Below, one piece after another: positions 1 to 11,400 of a DNA stretch of 64,000 nt (position 1 is its first letter; the number at the start of each line of letters is the position of its first letter). Source of the DNA: Pegea sp. RAD2-039 (Eukaryota > Chordata > Thaliacea > Salpida > Salpidae); assembly GCA_034620365.1 (NCBI GenBank), contig JAQGEQ010000175.1, forward strand, positions 2,531,907 through 2,595,906, written 5' to 3'. Made by a program: the position numbers and the translations under genes. The notes beneath the pieces were generated by a model. It made no database searches, had not been told where the DNA came from, and saw nothing but the letters and a program-made list of their open reading frames with translations.

Positions 1-2421
1 CATTATTTGAGCATCAATGGTAAAGCTTCTTTGTAATTCAAGCTATATCGACTTACTTTTGTAGACTGAAGTTTGACAGATTAAATTGATAAATTAAGTA
101 TAAATCGATTGTTTTTATTTTACTAAACTGATGGTCTGTCGATGATAAATGTTAGAATTACAAATTAAAATTTCTCTCGCTACCAGACAATTTACTATTT
201 AGTTATCAATCTTAAATACTAATTGTATATTTTATAAACAACAAACAATCAACTAAATTATAAGCATTATAAAATAGTCTATTTTTACTCAACATAATTC
301 GTCAAGTTTTATATATTTGTAATTATTTATTCACATTAAGAAATGATTCGGTTCATATTTGCAAAATATTTGTAAAAGTTTGAACATCTTCAGAATAATA
401 GTTTTGATAAAATCAAAATGGGTTTCAATGCTACAATTTTAACAAAATAAAATAAGCTATTACCTCAGCAACGAGTCATTTTAAAGACGTTTGTAACATT
501 CAAGTAATCGACTATTTGGAACCTGAAACATTTGTTGGATTGAATTTTGTTTAATAAGTTGTAATTGAGAATATTTATCTATCAAACTGTAACTCTGACT
601 AGAATGTTAGAAAAAGTTATCAGTTAGAGATCAAGTAAAATTTAAATGATATATTTGTTATTTTTATGTTTTTTTTTTTTATGTTTTTTATCAAATTACT
701 TTCATGTTCTTCTGTTTATCTGAAAATCAGCTTTTAATTTCAGTTTTGTAAAGTCTAGTTTCTTTTCAAACAAAATTTCAATTTATTGTAAATATGAAAA
801 ACTTGTTTATAGCTTACTCAGTGAAAATTTTGACAAGAACAAATTTATGGTCGGATTTCTCACAGTGAAGCTTGAATCACTAAATTAGTTTATATTTAAA
901 GATGTAAACCTCCTTTTCTACCTTCTTTTTTATATTTCCTTTCTTCAAATGCGCTTATCAAGAATATTATGATGAAAAAAGTACAAATCTTAAAAAGCAG
1001 ACCTAAAAATTTTTATTGCAAAGTTTTTATTTTTTTTTTCAGAAATCAATTATGATTTAACCAAAAAATAAATGTGATGAAAATTCTATAAAAAAATACA
1101 ATTTAATGGTTTTCAATGCTTGGCTTTGCAAAATTGATATAGATAAAATTAAAGATTTTATCATGATTGAATTCTGTATTTAAAAGTTTAAATAAATTTC
1201 AAAGTTTAAATAAATTTCAAAGTTTAAATAAATTTCAAAGTTTTGTTTCAAATTTCGAAATATAGTTGAAAAAAATACTGATGATAATTATCATTAGTTT
1301 ATACTTTTACTTAATTGCTTCATTTAAGTTTTTATTAAACTTAATTCAATTAAACCATCCCACTTACAAACCAACCCCTTTAACATTCGCCCAAGGCGTC
1401 TGCTACGTAATCAATTTATTGCAATTTTTTCAGATTTATTTTTACACTTTAACAAGATGTTTTTAAAATAACTTCTAAAATTCTAAAAATGTGATTTGAA
1501 GAATAACTTTCAACTATTTGGCGAGTAATCTGTCGATCCGGAGTGTTGATTCAGGTTGAAGATCTGATTACGCCATTACCTGAAAGACAAAAGCTTCAAA
1601 TGCAAATCTGGATATTTTAACCAACTTCTGGACTTTGCAAGTTTTTTTTCTCTAAATTAGCAATTAAAACTTTTCATCATTTACAACTTGAAACGATTTC
1701 TTTCTAATTTTTATGAAAAATTAATAAATCTGATTCAAAAAAACATTCTAATTGACGTGGAAATTGTCCTTCAAAAGTCTTATTTATTATGGAAAAATTT
1801 TATTGTATAGTCACCACAAATGAAACCACAAAAAACCCCAAACTATTTTGTACCTGGTACCAGCAACAGCTTAGGGTTTTGAAACTTTTCAGAGAAAGTT
1901 TTGCAAAATATTTTCTCTAAGCAATTATGTGTTGCTAATTTCAACTTAAAAAAATATTTTTAATAAACGCTTGTCAATCCAAAAAGATAAAAAAATACTT
2001 CGGCAATCTCAAAACTTTTTTGTGAAGCTTCCTTAACAAAATAAGATGGTAATTTTAAACATTAAGTAAAAGGCATCACAACAAAAAGTGAAAAAATTGT
2101 AAAATACATCATCACCATCATCATCCTTAAAAACAACTGATAAATAAAGTAAAGTATGAGCATGAGTAAGTGACTTGTTTCCAAGTTGTTACCATGTCAA
2201 ATAAGCCACCGTAAAATCGTTAATTTCCAATTCGATAATGATGATGTTATTAAGTAGTCTTTTGTAAGGCTGTTAGTTGTGGCAGTGAGAAAATCTTCTA
2301 ATTTACCATCTTTCAAATACCGTCAAAAACTCTGATTTACAGAATGTATAAAAAACTATTTGAAACAAACGAAAATATTACAAATGGAAATAACAGTAGG
2401 GTTGCAAGAGTGATTTCAAAG
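1..2421. other. AT-rich intergenic DNA, no gene seen
   Basis: No reading frame here has family similarity or a credible splice context. The stretch is AT-rich with homopolymer runs. It contains a short 18-bp tandem repeat (listed separately). The right end should hold the 3' untranslated region of the minus-strand BAZ1A-like gene, but I could not find a clear AATAAA for it. Confidence 0.6.
1183..1243. repeat. 18-bp tandem repeat, about 3.4 copies
   Basis: The unit aaagtttaaataaatttc is repeated perfectly at 1183-1200, 1201-1218 and 1219-1236, followed by a partial unit. It lies in AT-rich non-coding DNA. The perfect identity suggests a young tandem expansion. No function is evident. Confidence 0.9.
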
Positions 2422-5400
2422 TCAGTAGCTACGTCGACCTTTGGTGATAGGTAAGTAGGATTGAAGAGAGTTGATGTTGACCAGGTTAAGGAAGTACTCT
2501 TTCAAGCTGTCAGCAGCTTTGGCAACCTCAGATCGAGCAGAATTGTAATGATGGCAGTTATCGAAGACTAATTGAACATCAGCAAACAGTTCATCTTCAA
2601 ACCAAAGACAAGTTTCAGGTGATTCAACACAAGTGATTTAAAAACTTACTCGGGTTTGCGTATCGGTTGGATTTTTTCTGGATGGTCTGAAGGTCCATGG
2701 GTTGTTTGATAATTTTGTAATAGTCCTTGACCTAAAAAGAAGTGTTCATCACAAACTGGTGATGACATCAAATGATGACAAAACCTTTTTAGCGTCAACT
2801 GGTTGTAAGAAAGGCCAGGAATCTTGATGATTGATGAGATCGGAGATGAGATCACGACACAACTCCATATCTTTATTCATTCCATTCATTCGTTGTCGTT
2901 TCGTCAATCGCTTGCTACCATCATCAGCTACAACCAAGTTGATGACGTCACTGACGCACGATGCCAGTAGCACCTCAACCCACCTGAGCTGGTCATTTTT
3001 GCTTTATTCATTGAGCTTCTTAGTCGACTTTTAGGAGATATGACGTCATCACGATCCGCGTTTTTGCGCTTCAGCTTCGACTTCTTGTCTACTGACTTCC
3101 GACCGCTGCTACTGGCTCTTTTTGAAGTCTTGACTTTTCGTGAGCTAGGACTAGAGCTGAAGACGAGGATTAGATAAAGATCAGATGAAAATAAGGATCA
3201 GGATCAAGATTATGATGAAGATGAGGATCATGATGAAGATGAGGATTATGATGAAGATGAGGATTATGATGAAGATCATGATGAAGATGAGGATCATGAT
3301 GAAGACTCACTTATTTGCGTAGCTTTCAGCTGGAGATGAAACGGACTCAATCTTGGCAATTCGAGTCTTGGTCAGAACAACCCGTGGATTGAGATTGGGA
3401 TGAGAAACTTTTGTTTTTTGCTTCTTATTCGTTACAAACATGGGTCGACAGCTTGGACAGAACCAGTCCCCACTGGGCACTTGCTGTTAACCAAAACAAG
3501 TTGAAGATGTCTTGAAGTGATGACATTAAAAGATACCTTAAGAGGAGGAGTGAGGCAGGACATATGATGACCACGATCACAACAATCACACAGAAGCATC
3601 GTCCCTTCGTTGCCTTTCTTCCGACATAATCGACATTTAGAGTTAGCGATCGATTTCGACCACCAGACGCAACGATTGAGAGTAGAGAGATGCAAGAAAA
3701 TCTGTGAGACGGATGTGCATTGAAGCAGGGACGTCTCCCAGCGCTCAATATATCGCGATGGAACTCCCTTTTTGTTTTCCTTCGAATCTTCACTCGCATC
3801 GTTGGTTAGCTCAACAGGGTCACCTAGTGGTAGAGATGTAAAGAGTCAGAAACTTCTATGAAGAAGAAAACACAAACCAAGAGGAGGTTGAAGGAACTTG
3901 CGATCGATTCCACGTTCGATTCCCAACAAACACGAGATGAGATCACGAAGCTCGTCGCTATTTGCTCCATCTAGACTAGTATCTGTAATTAAAAAGGATT
4001 AGATGACGAAAAGAGGATAAGATGGAAGAGAAGACCCTGATGAGAACTGGTGAGGATGGGGCGGACATAAGGATCACATAGGATTCGATCTTTTTCTGCA
4101 AAATATAAATCATCATCATCAAGATCAACATCCAAATCCTCTGAACCTGTTTTGTTCAAATCTGTCTCATCTTTATCAAAGATGATCATATGAGCTGCTC
4201 TTTCACCATCCAGGATTAAATTACGCCATTTTATGCGATCCGTCACCTTGGAAATATCGCGATGTGAGAGAGATTAAGAAGATCGAGTGAAACGAACCTT
4301 TACACATCCCAAAGATCCCACAAAGATCTTGTTCTCAAAAAAGAGAAGATTTTCGCGAAGAAATCCGATCAAGCTGCAATTTGAGTCGGGAAGATGATAC
4401 ATGGAATGCTTCTTCTTTGCCTCCACTGGTTTCTTCCAAACCTACATCAACTAACACTAGAGGGCGATGTGGAGACAGTGAATAGTTGTACCTCTTTCAA
4501 ATTGATTCGACAAGTTTTGAAGTTTTGAACAAATCTCCGACTTAATTCGACTCTCATTTTACTCAAATTCTCGATGAGTTTTGATTCTCGGAGTCCACGC
4601 GGGTTCAAAGAAGCCAGCAGTTTATCCAGGTCATCGACGCAACTGTAAACGCTCCACCTATGGACCGGGGACATAGGACAGGGCAGGTAGTCGTTGACGA
4701 ACATCAACTCCTCCTCATTCAAACATTCTTCGACCAGCAACCCCGGACACCAAGACAAGGACCAGTACCGTCGATGAAATCTATGGACCACATATTAAGA
4801 AGATGGATAGACCAGTCTAACATCTGACCTGTCCTTTCCCAGGCAGAAGTTCTTCCACAATCCCTGATTACGCGCGATTTTTATTTGTAATTCTTCACTA
4901 CGTTTCTGCCATTTTTCATCTACATCTATGTCTTCATCATCTGCTTCCACCTGTGAATAACCAATCAGAAGACTTCAACAAACAACCCACCAACATACCT
5001 CTTCATCAACTACTTCTGTGTCATCATCACTTGTTTTATGATCGTTTCTACAATACAACAAGTTGTCATGAGGACACCTAGTGATGACACTAACCACCTA
5101 CCCGTTCTCTACCATCCCTTCCTTCTTTGCTTTCGCCTTCTTCAGCGCCTTCGATTTCCGATTGATTGCGAAGGTCTCTTCCCGAAATTGAGCTTTACTA
5201 TGTTGCAGCTTATCACATGATTCGTCTAAATACTCGCGTACATAAAAATTACTCAAAAACTGTTCCATCAAGCACTTCAATATCGACAACTTCTCCTCTA
5301 TCAACAAACACGTCATCGAAATCACGCGTCAATGACGTCATCGTGTGAGTACCCACCAGTGGTGAGGTCGTAGATGCTGGTGGTGCCCAACTTCACCAAC

Positions 5401-8400
5401 AGACGTGGATTGTTTAAACAGAAACTGATGGTGGCGTCATCGAAGAAAGAAAAAGAACCAACTTGCTGGAAGCGCCATAACCTCACATCACGTCGAGGTC
5501 TTCTCGCGGATGACAGAAGATAAAGTCGAAGGATCTGTGTAGAAGGTGGATGTAAGATTTCCATGATAACAGCGGTGATGACGTCACCTCAGTGGCCGTG
5601 TAGCTGTCCAGTTCAACATCATTGAGCGTGTAACCTTGATAGGATTTGGACCAGGATGCAGCTAAGGTTGCGAACGCCATCAACGACTCCTCTGTGACGT
5701 TGTTAGGAAGCGATTGAAGAAGAGCTGGAAGTGGGAATTGAGAAGTATATGGCGTGGCGGGTTGAGGCGTCACCTCGATCACTGCCTTCAATGTTAATCT
5801 TTTCGTAGCCTTCTGGATCGAAGTTTTCATCCGAGATGAGATGAGAGAGGAAAAAGAAGATGAAGTCACAAAGAGCACTTTGATGATCATGTGAGAGAAG
5901 AGCATCAATAATTGTGTCTGTAGAAGATAGTGATGAGAGGTGGTGACGTGATTAGCAAGTAAGTACCGCAGTTGAAGCTGCTCCGGACATAATCTTTAAG
6001 TTTGAAGTTTTTTCCGAAGACTTGAAAGAACTCCATCAAAGTGAGGACATCTCCAAAAGTTTCAGCTGAAATCGGTAAGTTGATCTGAGTAGCTAAAGGC
6101 AGATCCTAGACACAAGAAAACATCATCAGAAGCAGTTGATGAGGTTGCCATGGAAACCAACCACTAAGTCGTCACATTCTAAATCTTCACGAACACGTGA
6201 CCACTCTTTAAACTTCTCAGCTTCTTCGCGTTTCTCTGCGGCCTTCTTCTCTTTCAGCTACAAACAAATTGATTTGTTCATCAATCTGTTTAAGACTATC
6301 AGCTGGTTGTCAGCCAAATTTGATTAATGGTTGGCTTGTGATAACCAGCAAGCAACGATCTGGTAACCAACAGGCAACCAGTTGCAACCACCGACCAGCA
6401 TTCTTTTCTGTTTTATCTTCACCATCTCTTCTTCCCTTTCACGTTGCTTGTCAGCTTTTAACTTCTCTTTCAACTTTCTTATTTCAATCAACTTTTTATC
6501 AATTTTTTCCTCTTTAACTTGGCGTCTAATCAAAGAAAAGATGATGAATACAACAGGAAGAATCAGCGAGAAGAAAGGAGTCACCTGTCATCACCACAAG
6601 GTTTACTAGTTTTCTTATCTTCCGAGTCTTCAAATAACAAGATTACAAAACATTAACTAATAATAGTAAGATGGAAGAGAGAAGGAGCAGCTAATTACTG
6701 TGATGATGTTTACATGAGAAGATGGGAGATTAAGTCGCTACAATGTCGTGATGCGTGTTAAATGACTGGTACACGCATACACGATGACATCAGGGTGACG
6801 TCACGAGTTGTTGAGAAGGTTTGATGAGTATTTGAAAGTTGAAGTTGAAGGTGATCACGAATGCGATTACTTCATGACATGCGTAGAAAGTAGAGTAGAA
6901 GATGTTCGGTTACTCACCGCTGTTCGTAGCACTGTTCTGAAAGAAAACATCGAAATTAGATGATTTGAATCATCAGATTGATCGAAAAACATGAATAGCT
7001 ACTTGTAGCGTGCCAGCTAGCTAGCTAGCTACTAGAAGTAACGAGGAAAAAGAGATGAAAAAAGAAATGAGGTGAATGTATTTAGAAGAAATCAAACTCT
7101 TCGTTAGAAAGTCTTTAAAAGGGATTTGAAATTGAACTGGAATACTCAACAGGAGAAGTGATTAAAATAAAGAGATAACTAGTTTCAACAAAAGGAACAA
7201 GTTCTCTTGATTTGAAGAAAAAATCTCAGATTTAGCTGCAGGCAGGTTAGAAACATGAGTGGCTTGCCTTAATACTTCAATTTTCAGGTTTTTGTTTCTT
7301 GTTTGTTAGCTCTTTTCAAGTTCTTTCACCCAGTTTTAAATTTAGGGGAACTTTTGTTTCGATTCAGTAAATAGTAGCTAGTAAGAGTTGTTAGTAGATG
7401 AAGTAGTTAGACGATAAGTTAATATAACTCAATGTTACTGACAGGTAACAAGTTAATCTTCATTTTTTATCTTTATTAACAGGTGATGATTAATCTTTAA
7501 ATATGATGAATTATAAAGTATCATTTTTGTGGTTTTGTTTTATTTTTCTATTTGTTCATCGTATATCTGCGTTTTTCCTAGGTGCAAATACTAGAACGAT
7601 TGTTCCGTGAGTACCAGCATCTTTCACTTATCAGATCTTAATCAATTAATTTACAGTAATTGCTATTACTCGGAAAAAGCATCGCGTTTACGCTGTGGCA
7701 ACGCGAGGCTCGACAAATACTTGAGTACAAAACTATTTCCAGGAAGCCTGAAATTTATCGCTTGTATCTACAGCCAATTGAGTAATCCAGCCCAGATTCA
7801 AGTGAGATTATCTCTAAATCTTGACACTAAAATGATCGCTTGCTTGCAGCGCCATCTTCTGGAAGAGTCCCCGGAACTAAAAGTCTTGGATTTAAGCTTT
7901 AATCGGCTAAGATCTCTTCCAGAGGACTTCTTCATCAAAAACCAACAGATCTTTAAACTAATTTTTAGAAATAACCAGCTTGGTTTGCTTCCGAAAAACA
8001 CTTTCAGGGTTAGAGGAGTTACAATTTGATCTTCAGCTGATTTAAACATCAATTTGTTATCAGGGTCTTTCAAAGTTAAAAGAATTGGATTTAAGTAATA
8101 ATCGATTGCTGCATCTTCATCCTGGGACCTTTTTTGACAACATAGCTCTGGTGAACGTCCAGTTGTGGAGGAATCAATTGACAAATCTTCCTGCTGATAT
8201 CTTCTTGTGAGTTCATCTGTAACATCCAGTTAGATGAACAACTTGTTTTATAATGAACAGAAACAACATCAACATCCAAAGATTAAGTATCAGTTGGAAT
8301 CGATTTGATTTTCTCCCAGTGTCAGCTCTGCATCCATTAGAAAATCTCAAGTTCCTTTCAGCATTCAAGAACTTTATCAAATGTTTATCACCAACCAGTT

Positions 8401-11400
8401 TTATCAACAACCTCAATCTAGAAGAGGTTAGTTCATTTCATGCTTGATTAGTTTCTCGCGTTTTCGAGTGTTGGAATTTGGCGCCTCGAGCCAAACAAAT
8501 CACTACAAGAAGTGGTCAACATCAAATTTCTAATCGAAACGTTTCGATGAAAGAAAATAGAAATATTGATGGCGTACATCTTCTGTCAACAGGTACACCT
8601 GGGTAGCAATGACATCAAAATCATTCCGGACCACATCTTCGACCCACTACTTAAACTCAAGTCCGTCCGATTATGGTCCAACAAATTATGGTGTTTGCCA
8701 AAGAATATGTTCGAGAAACAACGTCAGCTAAAGTAAGCGATTCCTGATCACGTGACGTCAGTTACACATGGTCCACAGATCGATGAATATGTTGCTAAAC
8801 AACGAACAGTTGCCATGGTCACTACGACAACGCTTTCAGCGTAATTCTCCTTACCGCAACCTGAAAGATTTGAAAGCAGCTCTGACCAAATATGGAAATG
8901 ACAGCTGTGTGTCGAACATGTGCGATTACGATGCCGAGACCATGACCCTAGATTGCAGCTATAGGTGAGTCAGGGTCGTTAAGATGGTTGCCAAGGGTAA
9001 CGCGGGTTGTTGGACAGAAATTTGAAGACAACAAAAAGTCTGGAAGATGTTTGTGAAGAAGTGAGAAGAATTCGATTAAATGGGAATCTTTTGCACGATT
9101 CCAATGAGATCGGATCGTTGATGGAGAAGTTTTCAGATACGAGGTAGAGATGAGGGACCCCAAATGATGACCAGGATGATAGGGACTTGTTGCAGGTCGT
9201 TGGAACTCCAGGACAATCGTTTTGAAGGTTTCCTGACCAGGGACATGTTGAAAAGAGCCACATATTTGCAATCAATTGATCTGAGTCAGAATGAGATTGC
9301 TTCACTTCCAGAAGAGTTCTTTGCCTCCAACTCTTTGTTGCAGGTTGATCTTCTCATGTTTGATTGAGTCTTCAATTCATCTTAGATCATCTTTAGAATG
9401 TTCAAATGAGGAGGAACCTGCTACAAAGTCTTCCTGAAGGTTTATTAGGAAGTAATCCACAACTAACAACGTTCGATGTACGAGACAACAATCTAAAAAA
9501 TCTTCCTCCAAAAATCTTCAAGATGAACGGATTACTAGAAGCAGTTCTTCTAGATTACAACCGACTTGTGGAGGTACAACTTCCACTTATCCTTTCCTCT
9601 GCTTCAAACCATTTTTTTCAGATGAAAAATGAAACTTTTTCAAACAATCCAAAGTTGAGAACGATTCAATTAAAATCGAATGGATTGAACGGATCTCTAA
9701 TCCTGGAGTTTACTGAAGATCTCGGAAACATTGAAGAGCTGCAATTGAGCAGTGAGTGTTCCTGATCTCTTTATGATAGTAGAGATCCTTGATCTCCTTG
9801 ATGTAGATAACCGAATCACGAAAGTAGTGGTTGAAGGAAGAGATCGAACGCGAGAAGCAGACCGAGTTCGTTTAATTGAACTCAACGAGAATAAACTTCA
9901 AGTGATGCCAATTGAGTTGATGAAGAAGACACCAAATGCTCGCATCATCCTACTAGCGAGAAATCGGATCTCAAATGTAAGCGAGGAGTCACTGAAGTTG
10001 GTTAGATTCCTCCAACAACTCGATTTATCCGATAATCGACTCACACAACTGTCATCAAGTACTTTTGACGACAATTCACAACTTGAAGACATCAAATTAG
10101 ATCTGAATTCGCTCCGGACACTACCACGTGATCTCTTAGCATCCAATAGTAAGCTGAGATCATTCAGCGCATCGTCCAATCAGCTCACTAGTATCCCAGC
10201 TGATCTCTTTGCTAACAACGCTTACCTGAGAGAGGTGAAATTGGCCGATAACCAGATTGGCACGCTTGGACTTCCAGACACACTCTTCAAGAACAAATTG
10301 AAATTGGAATATGTAGCGTTAGGAGGCAATCAGTTAGAATCGATCTCTGTGAAGCTGTTTCAAGACGCGCCGCGACTTCGACAAGTCTATCTGCAACTTA
10401 ATCGATTGCGCCATCTACCGGCCGGAACTTTTGATGCAAAGAACGATGAAAATCCAACCAGTAAACGAGTAAGTGATGCCACTAGAGGGCGTAGTTCAGT
10501 TTGAGGAACATTTTCACGCAGGATCGCTCTGGAGTTCCCGATGGATCGCTGAATAACAGCGTCACTGATCCGGATCAAGTATATCGATCACGACTTCGTA
10601 TCATCGATCTTAGTGGTAATCAAGGACTATCTGAGACTCTGGCGAGGCGTTTCGACAATGACGAAGTGAGCGACGCGATGGAGGATATAGAGAAGATGGG
10701 GCGATAAAGAAAGGCGCCACCCTTTGTTGTAGATTTCAAACAAGTTTCTTCTTCATTTCGTTTTAATAAAAATTGAGACGCAAGTTTGTTGTTATAGTGA
10801 TGAGTCTCTGAAGCAAGTTGGTTGTCATAGTGATGAGTCTCTGAAGCAAGTTGGTTGTCATAGTGATGAGTCTCTGAAGCAAGTTGGTTGTCATAGTGAT
10901 GAGTCTCTGAAGCAAGTTGGTTGTCATAGTGATGAGTCTCTGAAGCAAGTTGGTTGTCATAGTGAGGCGGATTTGATATGATCTTTTATAAACGCCCAAA
11001 TGCCCCAACTCTCAAAAAAGTTAATAAATAAAAAAATAGAAAGAGAAAGAGGAAGACTCGATCATCTAGTGATGACGTCATAATCACACATCTACAACCT
11101 TTTTGCTCTTTTCCTTATTCTCTTTAAACGATGGTGGAGTTCCGGAGAAGTATTTGTTCCAACTGCAATTAGTCAAATTGAAACTTTTGAGGACTTCTTC
11201 CTGAAAACCAACCATGCGTGAAGAGCTAGACGAGATGACGTCATGCGACACGATCTCACCTTTACATGATAGATTTCAGAAGCAGACTTGCTCGGCTTGT
11301 AGCAGTTCGCTTTTAGCAGTAATCTGCAGAGCTTTCGATTTAAAGGAACCCTTCTTCTGAAATCGAATAAAACGATAGAATTTTGTAAAGTGGTTCTCAA

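Noticed and set aside
1266-1466. 66-codon hydrophobic frame
   Set aside because: Low-complexity AT-rich sequence, non-ATG start, no support.
3160-3330. Possible plus-strand acidic Asp/Glu-repeat coding sequence
   Set aside because: The reading is just the tandem repeat in an intron of the minus-strand BAZ1A gene; no start or plus-strand exon context.
3895-3935. tRNA T-loop-like string GTTCGATTCC
   Set aside because: It is coding sequence of BAZ1A (GIERGIDRKFLQPP region on the minus strand); no acceptor stem or anticodon arm.
7014-7035. CTAG/AGCT tetranucleotide run, possible palindromic regulatory site
   Set aside because: Short simple repeat of about five units; nothing else supports function.
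10763-11008. 81-codon minus-strand frame made of a repeated TMTTNLLQRLI peptide
   Set aside because: Artefact of the 33-bp tandem repeat staying in frame; no gene structure around it.
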